This document shows, piece after piece, positions 31,755 to 41,911 of a DNA stretch of 64,000 bases. Numbering within the stretch: the first letter of the stretch is position 1; every line of letters begins with the position of its first letter. Under the pieces are notes generated by a model that saw only the letters and a list, made by a program, of their open reading frames with translations, was not told where the DNA came from and searched no databases. The stretch spans positions 1-64,000 of the forward strand of contig NZ_QLLY01000016.1 of the NCBI RefSeq assembly GCF_003259365.1, in the 5' to 3' direction. Position numbers and translations under genes: made by a program. The DNA comes from Streptomyces sp. PsTaAH-137. GTDB taxonomy: Bacteria > Actinomycetota > Actinomycetes > Streptomycetales > Streptomycetaceae.

Positions 31755-33815
31755 ATGGCCCAGCGCGAACTCCCGAAACCGGACCCCGAGATCGCGCGCG
31801 GCGCGGTGTTCAAGGTGCTGGGCCCCTTGGAGGTGTGGGAGGGGGGTCGCCGGATCAACCCCGGCGGGGCCAGGCAGCGCCATGTCCTGGCCACGCTCCT
31901 GATCTACGCCGACAAGGTGGTCCCCGTGACCCGCCTGATCCGCGCGGTCTGGGACGAGGACGCGCCGAGCACGGCGGGCAACCAAGTCCGCAAGATGATC
32001 TGGAACCTGCGGCGCAGGCTGCCCGACACCGTGCGCATCCTGACCGAACCCCCCGGCTACCGCCTTGTCCTGAGTGACGGTCAGCTCGACTCCCGCACCT
32101 TCGAGACTCTGCTGGCCCGGGCCGGATCAGCGGCCGCCGAGGAGCGCACCGAGGCCGCGGTGGAGCACCTCTCGGCGGCGCTGAGGCTGTGGCGGGGACG
32201 GGCCCTCAGCGGTCTGAGCGGCTCCGTCGTCGCCGCCGGGGGCCGGGACCTCGACGAGCGGCGCCTGGTCGCCACCGAACGGCTGATCGATCTGCGGCTG
32301 CTGCGGGGGGAGGCCCGCGCCGTGGTCCCCGACCTGTACTCCCTGGTCGCCGCCCACCCCTTGCACGAGGCGCTGCGGGAGCGGCTCATGCTCGCCCTGT
32401 ACCGGATGGGCCGGCGCGCCGACGCCTTGCAGGTGATGGCGCAGGGGCGCACGGAGCTGGTCGAACTGGGCATCGAGCCGGGGACCGGCCTCCGGCGGCT
32501 CCAAGAGCGCATCCTGAACGACGATCCCGGACTCACCCTGCCCGAACCGGAGCCCGAACCGGAGCCCGAACCGGAGCCCGAACCGGAGCCCGAACCGGAG
32601 CACGCACCTGAGCCTGAGCCGGAACCCGCACGGGAACCCGCCCCCGAGCCCTTCGAGACGCCGGAGCGGGAAGGCGGACCCGGGCGCGCGCCCGGCGCGA
32701 CGTCCCCCGGCAGCGGCGGGGAGCGCGGAAGCCTGCCGTACGACCTGCCCGACTTCACCGGACGCCGGACCGAACTCGACCTCCTCCTCGGTTTGGGCGC
32801 CGCCGTCGACGACCGGGCGCCCACCATCGTGACCCTCACGGGCATGCCCGGCGTCGGCAAGACCGCGCTCGCCGTGCACGCCGCGCACCAGCTGACCGCC
32901 GCATTCCCCGACGGTTGCCTCCACCTCGGCCTCCAGGGCCTCGCCCCGCACAGCGGACCGCCCACCCTGGCCGAGGCCCTGCGGCACCTGCTGCTGACCC
33001 TCGGCACGGCTGCGCCGGACGTTCCCGACGACCTCGACGGGCGGCTCGTGGCGTGGCGGCGAGCCGTCGCCGGACGCCGCATCCTGATGATCCTGGACGG
33101 TGTCGCGGACGCCTCGGCCGTCCGGCCTCTGCTGCCCAGCACCGGCGGTTGCCTGGTCCTGGTGACCAGCCGGACCGTCATCGGCACCCTCGACGGGGCC
33201 GTGCCCCTCCAGCTCGGCCCGCTGACGGAGGACGAGAGCGTAGACCTCCTCGGCCGTGTGATCGGCGCCGGCCGGGTCGACGGCGACACCGCGTCGGCCC
33301 GCGACCTGGCCGCCGCGTGCGGTCGGCTCCCGCTGGCGCTGCGCATCATCGGCACCCGGCTCAACAACCGCCCCGCTCGCACTCTCGCCGACGCCGCCCG
33401 GCGGATGCGCCGCCACGATCTGCGGCTGCGCGAACTGGCCTTCGCCGACCGCAGCGTGGCCGCCGGCATCGGGCAGTGCTACCGGCGGCTCAGCCCAGCC
33501 CAGCAGCGCATGCTCCTCGCCCTCGGCCACGCGCCGGCCGGGCGGCTCGACGAGCCCACCGCCGCGCGCCTTGCGGGAGTCGGCGAGGCCGAGGCCGAGG
33601 ACGCGCTCGAAGGACTCGCCGACGCCTGTCTGGTGCAGCTCCTTCCGGAACCCGGCGGCTACACCCTGCCCGAACTGGTCCGCAGCTTCGCCGTCCAAGA
33701 GGCCGCCGAGCCCCGCCCGGCATCCGTCCACCTTCCGATCCTGCTCCCCGCCCGCCCTCGCCCGACGGAACCCACCGTGCTCGCGCCCCGGGACCGTGCC
33801 CTCATCACCGGGTGA
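31755..33815 (+). CDS. SARP-family activator with NB-ARC domain
   Basis: 686 residues. An OmpR-like winged HTH at about 18-100 (FKVLGPLEVWEGGRRINPGG, RQRHVLATLLIYADKVVPVT) is followed by a BTAD domain to about 255, a Glu-Pro repeat linker (262-300), and an NB-ARC/AAA-type ATPase with P-loop GMPGVGKTALA. It resembles AfsR/SARP regulators without the full TPR tail. It is the only cluster-situated activator seen and most likely switches on both NRPS operons. Convergent with the MFS gene at 33916. Confidence 0.9.
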   Translation: MAQRELPKPDPEIARGAVFKVLGPLEVWEGGRRINPGGARQRHVLATLLIYADKVVPVTRLIRAVWDEDAPSTAGNQVRKMIWNLRRRLPDTVRILTEPPGYRLVLSDGQLDSRTFETLLARAGSAAAEERTEAAVEHLSAALRLWRGRALSGLSGSVVAAGGRDLDERRLVATERLIDLRLLRGEARAVVPDLYSLVAAHPLHEALRERLMLALYRMGRRADALQVMAQGRTELVELGIEPGTGLRRLQERILNDDPGLTLPEPEPEPEPEPEPEPEPEPEHAPEPEPEPAREPAPEPFETPEREGGPGRAPGATSPGSGGERGSLPYDLPDFTGRRTELDLLLGLGAAVDDRAPTIVTLTGMPGVGKTALAVHAAHQLTAAFPDGCLHLGLQGLAPHSGPPTLAEALRHLLLTLGTAAPDVPDDLDGRLVAWRRAVAGRRILMILDGVADASAVRPLLPSTGGCLVLVTSRTVIGTLDGAVPLQLGPLTEDESVDLLGRVIGAGRVDGDTASARDLAAACGRLPLALRIIGTRLNNRPARTLADAARRMRRHDLRLRELAFADRSVAAGIGQCYRRLSPAQQRMLLALGHAPAGRLDEPTAARLAGVGEAEAEDALEGLADACLVQLLPEPGGYTLPELVRSFAVQEAAEPRPASVHLPILLPARPRPTEPTVLAPRDRALITG
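32538..32604 (+). repeat. in-gene Glu-Pro minisatellite
   Basis: Tandem 12-base unit CCGGAGCCCGAA, about five copies, encoding the (Pro-Glu)n linker between the BTAD and ATPase domains of the SARP regulator. Unit loss or gain keeps the frame. Confidence 0.85.
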
Positions 33816-33856
33816 GCCGCCCTTCCGCGACGCCGGCCGGCGCGAGCGGTGACGCC

Positions 33857-33872
33857 CCGGGCACGCGCCCGG
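33857..33872. terminator. hairpin between convergent genes
   Basis: CCGGGC ACGC GCCCGG, a 6-bp GC stem, lies in the 100 bases between the converging SARP and MFS stop codons. It is a plausible but weak bidirectional terminator. Confidence 0.4.
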
Positions 33873-33915
33873 CTCCGCGCGCCCGCGCCACCCGCACGAC
33901 CGCGCCCTGACGACG

Positions 33916-35181
33916 TCACCGCCCCGCCTTCGCCGACACCCGCACTATCCCGCCCTCCGGCAGCCCCCTCCTCAGCGGGAGCAGGAACGCGCACGCGCAC
34001 GTCATCCCCACCGCCCCGACCAGCAGCACCGCCTGCGCGCTCGTCCGGTGGGTCAGCCAGCCGCCCAGCAGGCCGCCCGACGACGCGACGCCCAGGACGA
34101 GGGTGCGGATCGAGGCGTTGACCCGGCCGTACAGCTCCGGCGGAGTCAGCGTGGCCCGCACCGCGCGCTGGGTGACGTTGAAGACGATGACGAGGGCGCT
34201 CGTGACGAAGTGGGACCCGGCGATCACGGCCGCCGCCCCGGCGCCCGGCACCTGGACCGCCGCCGGGACCGCGAGACCCGCCGCGCCCGCCGCGCCCAGC
34301 GAACCCCACAAGGTGGCTCGCGCCCCGAACCGGCGGGCCACCCCGCTCGCCACCAGTGCCCCCGCGCCCGCCCCGGCGCCGGAGGCGGCGAACACCGCCC
34401 CGATCCACGACCCGGGCAGGGCGAGGGTGCGGGTGAGGAAGAGCAGCAGGGCGGGCTCGCACACGAACAGGAACAGGTTGAAGACCGTGGTGGCGCCGGT
34501 CACCGCGCGCAGCGGAGGGCTGCCGACGACGTACGCCGCCCCGGCCCGCATCTCCCGCCACACGTCCGTCCCCGCCGACCCCGCCGCCCGCGGCGCGCGC
34601 GGTCGGTCCTCCCGGGGCAGCCGCCAGGTGAACGCGGCGGAGACCAGATACGCGACCGCGTTGCCCAGCAGCGCCCACGGCCCGGTGAGCAGCTGGACGG
34701 CCGCGCCGCCCGCCGAACTGCCCAGGACCGTCGCGCCCGACGCCGACAGCTCGAACCGCGCGTTGGCGCGGACCAGGTCCTCGCGCGCCACCAGCGTCGG
34801 CAGCAGCGCGCTGTACCCGACGTCCGACACCGCGCCCTGGGCCCCGATCAGCAGCGCGAGCACCACCAGCAGGGGCAGCGACAGCACCTGGCACACCGCG
34901 GCGACGGGAACCGCCAACAGCAGGGCCGCGCGCGCGAGATCGGCGCCCACCAGCAGCGCGCGCCGGGAGTGCCGGTCCACCCACACGCCGGCGAATGGGC
35001 TGACCAGCAGGTGCGGCAGGGTGCCCGCCGCCGTCAGCAGCCCCAGCCGCAGCCCGTCCGCGTGCAGCGTCACCGCGGCGACCAGCGGCAGCGCCACCAC
35101 GGTGACGTTCGCCCCGAACTGGGAGACGCCCTGCGCCGCCCACAGGTCCCGGAAGGCCGGACCCAGCGTCCGACCCCTCAT
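33916..35181 (-). CDS. MFS transporter of the NRPS operon
   Basis: 421 residues, about 12 hydrophobic segments. The N-terminal LWAAQGVSQFGANVTVVALP and the loop GVWVDRHSRRALLVGADLAR are typical of the MFS 3 (enterobactin exporter-like) group. ATG 35181 overlaps the NRPS stop (ATGA), so it is the last gene of the coupled operon. Probable exporter of, or self-resistance to, the product. A second, related MFS gene is in the opposite operon. Confidence 0.88.
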   Translation of the reverse strand: MRGRTLGPAFRDLWAAQGVSQFGANVTVVALPLVAAVTLHADGLRLGLLTAAGTLPHLLVSPFAGVWVDRHSRRALLVGADLARAALLLAVPVAAVCQVLSLPLLVVLALLIGAQGAVSDVGYSALLPTLVAREDLVRANARFELSASGATVLGSSAGGAAVQLLTGPWALLGNAVAYLVSAAFTWRLPREDRPRAPRAAGSAGTDVWREMRAGAAYVVGSPPLRAVTGATTVFNLFLFVCEPALLLFLTRTLALPGSWIGAVFAASGAGAGAGALVASGVARRFGARATLWGSLGAAGAAGLAVPAAVQVPGAGAAAVIAGSHFVTSALVIVFNVTQRAVRATLTPPELYGRVNASIRTLVLGVASSGGLLGGWLTHRTSAQAVLLVGAVGMTCACAFLLPLRRGLPEGGIVRVSAKAGR

Positions 35182-38100
35182 GAGCGGCCCGCCCCCTGGG
35201 CGAGAGCGGCGAGATCCGCGAGCACTCGCGGATGGCGCACCAGTCCCTCATGGTCGGTGTCGACCTCCCGCAGATCGAAGCCGTCCGGCACCCGGTCCCG
35301 CCAGCGGAGCACGTCCGCGTCCGGCACGTCCCGGCTGCGGTGGAACACGACACCGCCCGCGTAGCGCGGCGGCCGGTACCGGCTCAGGGCCCGCAGGTGG
35401 GCCCGGAAGACGGCGGGGTCGGCGTCCGGGGCCTCCCGCCGGTGCCGGTATCGCACCTCGTCGTCCGACGGCGGGCGCCCGCCCGGGTAGGCGCTGTCGA
35501 GGACGGCCAGCAGCGCCACCTCCTCGCCCCGAGCCCGCAGCCGCGCCGCCAGTTCGAAGGCGACCACCCCGCCGAAGGACCAGCCGCCCAGCCGGTACGG
35601 TCCGTGCGGCCGGACCCGCAGGATCTCCGCCAGATGGAGGCGGGCCACCTCCTCCACGGAGTCCAGCGGGCGCGAGACGCCGAGCGCGTGGACCGGGACC
35701 CCCGACACCGCCAGGTCGCGATAGCACAGGACGGTCCCGGCGACCGGGTGCACCATGAACAGCGGATCGGGGCAGCTCGTCCCGCCGTCCAGGAGGGCCG
35801 CCTGGCGGGCCGGGGTGGCATGGTTCAGGACCGCGCCGACCGGCAGCCGCTCGCCGAACTCCGCGTGCAGCATCCCGATCAGCCGCAGCGCCGCCAGCGA
35901 GTGCCCGCCCACCGTCAGGAAGTCGTCGTGCACCCCGATCGGCGCGCGGCCCAGCGCCCGCTCCCACACGGCGGCGACCCGCGCCTCGGTGAGCGTCCGG
36001 GGCGCCGTCCACGCGGTGTCCGCGCCGGGCCGGGGCAGCGCCGCGAGGTCGGTCTTGCCGTGCCGGGTCAGCGGCAGCCGGTCCAGGGGGACGACCACCG
36101 ACGGGACCTGGTGCGCGGGCAGCAGCGTCCGGGCGAACCGGATCAGCTCGTCGCCGGCGGGCGGCCCGCCGGCCACGCCCGCGTGCCCCGACACATGGGC
36201 GACCAGCCGGTCTCCGTCGGCGGTCACCGCGCACTGGCGGACGCCGGGGTGGCGGGCCAGCGCGGCCTCCGTCTCGGCGGGCTCAACCCGGAAACCGCGG
36301 ATCTTGACCTGGCGATCGGCGCGGCCGGTGAACTCCAGCTCACCACCCGGCAGCCGACGGACCAGGTCCCCGGTGCGGTAGACCCTGCGGGTGGTGCCGT
36401 CGGGCAGCGGGATCGTCGGGAAACCGCGGGCGGTCGCGGCGGCGTCGCCGTGGTACCCGAGCGCCAGCGCGACGCCCGAGATGTGCAGCTCGCCCGGGAC
36501 GCCGACCGGCACCTCCCGGCCGTGCCGGTCCAGTACGTGCAGCTCGACGCCGTCGACGGGCCTCCCGATGGGCACGGAGTCGCCGTCGGCGCCGGGAACA
36601 CAGCGCCACCAGGCGACCTCCACCGCGGCCTCCGTCGGCCCGTACAGGTTGAACAGCGCCGCGTCCGGCAGCGTGGCCGCGCACCGGTCCTGGAGGGCGA
36701 GCGGCAGCGCCTCGCCGGTGCACAGCACACGGGTGAGGCCGGTGCGGGGCGCCTCCGGGTCGTCGAGGAACGCCTCCAGCGCGGACGGCACGAAGACCGC
36801 GGTGGTGACCCGCTCGGTGCGCAGCAGCCGCGCCAGTGCGCCCGGTGTACGAGGCGCGTCCGGTCCGGCGACCACCACCGTGCCGCCCGAGGCCAGCGGC
36901 CAGAACAGCTCCATGACCGCGACGTCGAAGGTGCAGGCGGCCTGGTGCAGCACCCGTTCGCCGGGAGCCGTCGCGAAGGCGTTCCGCATCCAGCGCAGCA
37001 GGTTGCACACCGCGCGGTGCGGTACGACGACGCCCTTGGGCTCACCGGTCGAGCCGGAGGTGTGGATCAGGTAGGCCGCGTCCTCGGCGGCCACTTGCGG
37101 CAGCGCCACCGGCTCGCTGCGCCCGGCCTCTACCGTCTCGGACGCCTCCAGCGCCCGTACGTCCGCCTCTGTCAGCGTCAGGTGCGCGCCCGCCCGCGCG
37201 ACGAGCGCGTCCCGCCGGCCCGGCGGGTCGTCCGGGTCGAGCGGCAGCTGCGCGGCACCGGCCTTGAGCACCGCGAGGAAGGTGACGGCCTGGAGCGCCG
37301 AGCGCCGCAGCACCAGGGCGACGAACCGGCCCGGACCGCAGCCCCGGCGCACCAGCGCGGCGGCCAGCCGGTCCGAACGGGCGTCGAGCTGCCGGTAGGT
37401 GAGCGTGCGCCCCGCCTCTCGCACGGCGGCCAGGTCCGGGGTGCGCCGGGCCTGCTCGGTGACGAGCCGGTGCAGCAGGGCGGTCGCGGGCGCGGCGGGA
37501 GGCACGGCACCGTGGGGGCGGGCGGCGGCACGCTCCGCCGCCGACAGCAGGACGTCCGCGCCGTACGGGGCGTCCGGGCGTGCGGTCATCGCCTCCAGCG
37601 CCGCCCGGTAGTACCCGTGGACCAGCTCCACCCGGTCCTCGGTGAACCGGTCCGCGTCCCAGCGCAGCCCCAGGCGCAGCGAGCCGTCGGCGCCGTCCAG
37701 CGAGAACTCCGCGCCGAACGGGATGGACGCGTCGGCCACCCCCTCCTCGGCCACGATCCGCGGCCCGGCCTCGGGGAGGGCGCGTTCGACGTGGAAGTGG
37801 GTGAAGTTGAAGAACGTCGTGAAGAGGACGGACCGTCCGGTCGCGCGCATGATCTCCGCCAGCGGGAACCGGACGTGCCGCTGCACCTCCACGTCGGCCT
37901 CGGCGGTGGCCCGGACGAGCCGCGCCCAGCTGCCGTCGGGCAGTCGCAGGCGCAGCGGCAGCGTGTTCACGAACAGACCCGCCACCCGGTCCCCGTCGGG
38001 CTCCGGCACCCGGCCGGGACAGACCGCGCCGCTGACCACGTCGTCGGTCCCCGACAGCAGCGCGACGACGCGCAGATGCGCCGCGAGGAGCACCGTGCGC

Positions 38101-41100
38101 ACCGGCACCCCGAGCGAGCGGGCCAGCCGGGTGGTCCGCTCGGCCAGGTCGTCCGCCAGCGGCCGTTCCAGGTAGCGCATGGTGGTTCCGCCGCCGGCGG
38201 AGCGCCGCCCGGGCAGTTCCGTCAGCGTCGCGCCCGCCAGCTTCCGGCGCCAGAACGCGCGCGGCGCCGGGTCCGCGAGCGCCGCCCGCTCCAGGGCCAC
38301 GTAGGACCGGAACCGCGCGACGGGCGGCGGCCCGACGTCCGTACGGGCGTACCGGGCGAGGAGTTCCACCAGCAGGGAGCGTTCGCTCCAGCCGTCCAGG
38401 ACGGCGTGGTGCTCGGTGACCAGGAGCCGGGTCAGGTCGTCGGTGAGCCGCTGGAGGTGGTAGCGGACCAGCGGCGCTCGCGCGGGATCGAACGGGGTGG
38501 CGCGTTCGGCCGCGAATCGCGCCGCCACCCGCGCCTCCCGGTCGGGCAGACCCCGCAGGTCCTCCACGGTCAGCGGCACCGGCACCCGGGCGTGCACGCG
38601 CTGCACCGGCTCGCTGAACCCGGTCAGCGCGAACGAGGTGCGCAGCACCTCATGACGTTCCGTCAGACCCGCGACGGCCTCGTGCCAGCGGCGCGTGTCG
38701 AACGGGCCGCGCAGGGTGTAGGCCTTGACGTTGTGGTAGAGCCCCGACCGCTCGCTGTGGAAGAACATGCCCGCCTGGAGCCGGGTCAGCGGGTACGCGT
38801 CGGTGACGCCGGGCCCGAAACCGGCCCGGTCCCCGGGCGGCAGCAGCGCGAACGGCTTGTGCGCGTCCGGCCCCGACGGCGGCGCCGGTACGGCCGCCGC
38901 CGCCAGCTCCCGCACCGTCTGGTGCCGCAGCAGGTCGGACACGTCGAGGTGCAGTCCCGCCGCGCGGGCCAGGGACACGATCCGGATGCTGCGCAGGGAG
39001 TCCCCGCCGAGCGCGAAGTAGTTGTCGACCACGTCCACCGCGGGCTGCTCCAGCACCTCCTGCCAGATCGCCGCGAGCGCCGCTTCCGCCCCTCTCGCCG
39101 GCCGCGCGCCGGGGGCCGAGGTCCGGCGGACCGGGTCCGGCAGCGCCGCGCGGTCGACCTTGCCGTTCGCCGTCAGCGGCAGCCGGTCCAGGACCACGAG
39201 ATGCGCCGGGACCAGGTGCGCGGGCAGCCGCGCCCGCAGCGCGCTCCGCAGGTCGTCGGGGCGCACCCCGGGGTCGGCGGCCGCGTATCCGGCGAGCACG
39301 CCGTCGCGGTGCACCACGCACGCCTCCCGGACCCCGTCCAGCGCCGCGAGGGCGGCCCGCACCTCGCCCGGCTCGACCCGGAACCCCCGTATCTTGACCT
39401 GGTCGTCGATCCGCCCGTGGTACTCCAGGCCGCCGTCGGGCAGCGTCCGCACCAAGTCGCCGGTGCGGTAGCGGCGGCTGCCGGCCCGCTCCTTGAACCG
39501 CTCGGCGGTGGGGCCCGGCAGACCGAGGTAGCCGTCGGCGAGACCGGCGCCCTCCAGCCACAGTTCCCCCACCACGCCCGGCGGCACCGGCCGTTCGTGC
39601 CGGTCGAGGACATGGGCGCGCAGGTCCGGCAGAGGGACCCCGACGGGGCTGCCGGGGCGGGTGGTGTCGGCGGGGGTCATCCGGCGGCACGTGGCGTGCA
39701 CGGTGGCCTCCGTGATGCCGTACATGTTGAGGACCTGCGGGCCGTCCGCACCGTGCCGGGCGAACCAGTCGCCCAGGACGGCGGGGTCCAGCGCCTCCCC
39801 GCCGAGGACCACCCGGCGCAGCGCGAGCCCCGGGGGCGCCTGGGCGTCGTGGTGGACGAACTGCGCGAACACCGATGGCGTGAGGCTGAGCACGGTGACC
39901 CGCTCGCGCCGCACCAGGGCGTGCAGCAGCGTGGGGGAGCGGGTGGTCTCCGCATCCACGACGACGAGCCGGCCGCCGTGCAGCAGGGCGCCCCACAGCT
40001 CCCACACCGAATAGTCGAAGGCGTGGCTGTGGAACAGCGACCAGACGTCGTCGGCGCCGAAGCCGAACCACCGCTCGGTCGCGGAGAACAGCCGCACGAC
40101 GTTGCGGTGCGGCACCAGGACGCCCTTGGGGGTTCCGGTCGAGCCGGACGTGTGGATGACGTAGGCGAGGTCGTCAGGGGTCACCCCGGTCTCCGGCGCC
40201 GTGTCCGGGTGCCGCGCGAGCGTCGGGTCGGCGACGTCGACGCACCGTCCCGCGAACCCGGCGAACACGCCGTCGGTGACGACGACGCCGAGCCGGGCGT
40301 CGGCCGCCAACCGCCGCAGCCGCGCCGGGGGATGGGCCGGATCGAGGGGGAGGTAGGCGCCGCCCGCCTTGAGTACGCCCAGCAGCGCGACGACCAAGGC
40401 GGACGACCGGGACACGTGCACACCGACCGGGGTGCCCCGGCCCACTCCGTGCTCCCGCAAGCGGTGCGCGAGCCGGTTGGCCCGCCGCTCCAGTTCGCCG
40501 TAGGTCAGCGTCCGGTCCGGGGAGACGACGGCGACCGCGTCGGGGCGGCGGGCCGCCCGTTCGGCGAACACCTCGTGGGCACACCGCGTCACCTCCGGCG
40601 CGGGCAGAGCGGGCGCCGGCGGTGCGGGCAGCACGTCGACCCGGGACAGCAGCGCGTCGGGGCGCGCGGCGACCTCGCGCAGCAGATGGCCGTAGTGCTC
40701 GGCGAACTGCCGTGCCGTTGCCGCGTCCAGGGCGTCCCCGCGGTACTCCAGCGTGCAGCGCGCCCCCTCCCCGTCGTCCAGGACGTCCAGGAGCAGCGGG
40801 AACTTCACACCCGTGACCGGCACGTCCGCCTCCTCGACGCGCAGCCCGGGGCGCGGGCTGCCGTCGGGCTCGGCGTGGCGCAGGGTGAACGCGGCCCGCA
40901 CCAGCGGCGCGCCGTCCGCGCCGCGCCGCGCCCGTACGGCGGTCACGACCTCGTCGAACGGCAGCCGCTGGTGGTCGAGGGCGGTGAACAGCTCGTCGCG
41001 CACCACACCGCACAGCGCGCGGAAGGAACGGTCCGGGCGCAGGTCGGCGCGGAGCGCGACCGTGTTGGCCAGCAGGCCCACGGTCCGGTCGAAGCGCGCG

Positions 41101-41900
41101 TCGGTGCGGCCCGCGACCACCGTGCCCATCACCACGTCGTCGGTTCCCGCGTACCGGCCGAGGAGGAGCAGATACGCGGACAGCAGCACCCCGAAGAGAG
41201 TGGTGTCCCCGTCGGCGGCGAGGGCGCGCAGGCGCCGGACCACGTCGGTGGGCAGCGGCAGGACGACGGTGCCGTCCCCGCCGCCGGGGGTCAGCGGCGG
41301 CGGCAGGACGAGCGGTGCCGGATCGTCGCCCAACCGGGCCCGCCAGTGGGCGCGTTCGGCCGCGGCGTCCGCACTCGCCAGGAACTCCTCCTGCGCGGCG
41401 GTGAACTCCCGGTAGGGCGGCGCGGGCGGCACCTCGTGCGCGAACAGGTCGTCCAGGAGCACGCCCACCGACCAGCCGTCGCTCACGATGTGGTGCATGC
41501 ACAGCAGCAGCCGCCACCGCTCCGGTCCCAGGCGCAGCAGCCGCACCCGGAACAGGGGGCCGTTCTCCAGGTCGAAGGGCTGGTCGCACTCCACCGCCGT
41601 CCACCGGTCCACCGCCTCCTGCGCGAGCGCCTCCCGCGCGGCGCCGGGAGGTTCGTAGTAGCGCCAGTCGACGGTCGCGCGATCGTCGACGACCTGCGTC
41701 AGCCGACCCTCCCGCAGCGCGAACCGGGTGCGCAGTGCCTCGTGCCGGTCCACCAACCGCTGCGCCGCGCGGGCGAGTTCGGCGGGCCGCACGGCGCCGT
41801 GGAGGGTGCGGGCCACCGGGAGGTGGTGGGCGGCCGGCGTGCCGGAGGCGGCATCGACGTAGTACATCCGTTGCTGGGCGCTGGACGCAGGGAATTCCAC
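35178..41900 (-). CDS. NRPS C-A-PCP-C-A-PCP-TE (terminal bimodule)
   Basis: 2,240 residues from GTG 41900 (GGAG 6 bases ahead). C1 1-430 with HHIVSDG at 136-142. A1 440-925 with TSGSTGTPKGV, and pocket D-Y-W-S-V-G-M-V-H-K, close to the threonine code. PCP1 Ser in LGGDSLRS near 968. C2 1030-1475 with HHAVLDG. A2 about 1485-1905, pocket D-V-M-V-L-T-L-V-E-K, substrate unclear. PCP2 in VGGHSLAAL. TE 1995-2240 with GWSFGG, Asp in VLDSAYPGG and His in DTDHEGLVRHP. It adds two residues and releases the chain. No epimerisation domain. Pocket residues are my alignment by eye to GrsA. Confidence 0.93.
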   Translation of the reverse strand: MEFPASSAQQRMYYVDAASGTPAAHHLPVARTLHGAVRPAELARAAQRLVDRHEALRTRFALREGRLTQVVDDRATVDWRYYEPPGAAREALAQEAVDRWTAVECDQPFDLENGPLFRVRLLRLGPERWRLLLCMHHIVSDGWSVGVLLDDLFAHEVPPAPPYREFTAAQEEFLASADAAAERAHWRARLGDDPAPLVLPPPLTPGGGDGTVVLPLPTDVVRRLRALAADGDTTLFGVLLSAYLLLLGRYAGTDDVVMGTVVAGRTDARFDRTVGLLANTVALRADLRPDRSFRALCGVVRDELFTALDHQRLPFDEVVTAVRARRGADGAPLVRAAFTLRHAEPDGSPRPGLRVEEADVPVTGVKFPLLLDVLDDGEGARCTLEYRGDALDAATARQFAEHYGHLLREVAARPDALLSRVDVLPAPPAPALPAPEVTRCAHEVFAERAARRPDAVAVVSPDRTLTYGELERRANRLAHRLREHGVGRGTPVGVHVSRSSALVVALLGVLKAGGAYLPLDPAHPPARLRRLAADARLGVVVTDGVFAGFAGRCVDVADPTLARHPDTAPETGVTPDDLAYVIHTSGSTGTPKGVLVPHRNVVRLFSATERWFGFGADDVWSLFHSHAFDYSVWELWGALLHGGRLVVVDAETTRSPTLLHALVRRERVTVLSLTPSVFAQFVHHDAQAPPGLALRRVVLGGEALDPAVLGDWFARHGADGPQVLNMYGITEATVHATCRRMTPADTTRPGSPVGVPLPDLRAHVLDRHERPVPPGVVGELWLEGAGLADGYLGLPGPTAERFKERAGSRRYRTGDLVRTLPDGGLEYHGRIDDQVKIRGFRVEPGEVRAALAALDGVREACVVHRDGVLAGYAAADPGVRPDDLRSALRARLPAHLVPAHLVVLDRLPLTANGKVDRAALPDPVRRTSAPGARPARGAEAALAAIWQEVLEQPAVDVVDNYFALGGDSLRSIRIVSLARAAGLHLDVSDLLRHQTVRELAAAAVPAPPSGPDAHKPFALLPPGDRAGFGPGVTDAYPLTRLQAGMFFHSERSGLYHNVKAYTLRGPFDTRRWHEAVAGLTERHEVLRTSFALTGFSEPVQRVHARVPVPLTVEDLRGLPDREARVAARFAAERATPFDPARAPLVRYHLQRLTDDLTRLLVTEHHAVLDGWSERSLLVELLARYARTDVGPPPVARFRSYVALERAALADPAPRAFWRRKLAGATLTELPGRRSAGGGTTMRYLERPLADDLAERTTRLARSLGVPVRTVLLAAHLRVVALLSGTDDVVSGAVCPGRVPEPDGDRVAGLFVNTLPLRLRLPDGSWARLVRATAEADVEVQRHVRFPLAEIMRATGRSVLFTTFFNFTHFHVERALPEAGPRIVAEEGVADASIPFGAEFSLDGADGSLRLGLRWDADRFTEDRVELVHGYYRAALEAMTARPDAPYGADVLLSAAERAAARPHGAVPPAAPATALLHRLVTEQARRTPDLAAVREAGRTLTYRQLDARSDRLAAALVRRGCGPGRFVALVLRRSALQAVTFLAVLKAGAAQLPLDPDDPPGRRDALVARAGAHLTLTEADVRALEASETVEAGRSEPVALPQVAAEDAAYLIHTSGSTGEPKGVVVPHRAVCNLLRWMRNAFATAPGERVLHQAACTFDVAVMELFWPLASGGTVVVAGPDAPRTPGALARLLRTERVTTAVFVPSALEAFLDDPEAPRTGLTRVLCTGEALPLALQDRCAATLPDAALFNLYGPTEAAVEVAWWRCVPGADGDSVPIGRPVDGVELHVLDRHGREVPVGVPGELHISGVALALGYHGDAAATARGFPTIPLPDGTTRRVYRTGDLVRRLPGGELEFTGRADRQVKIRGFRVEPAETEAALARHPGVRQCAVTADGDRLVAHVSGHAGVAGGPPAGDELIRFARTLLPAHQVPSVVVPLDRLPLTRHGKTDLAALPRPGADTAWTAPRTLTEARVAAVWERALGRAPIGVHDDFLTVGGHSLAALRLIGMLHAEFGERLPVGAVLNHATPARQAALLDGGTSCPDPLFMVHPVAGTVLCYRDLAVSGVPVHALGVSRPLDSVEEVARLHLAEILRVRPHGPYRLGGWSFGGVVAFELAARLRARGEEVALLAVLDSAYPGGRPPSDDEVRYRHRREAPDADPAVFRAHLRALSRYRPPRYAGGVVFHRSRDVPDADVLRWRDRVPDGFDLREVDTDHEGLVRHPRVLADLAALAQGAGRS

Positions 41901-41911
41901 GGTGGTCTCCG

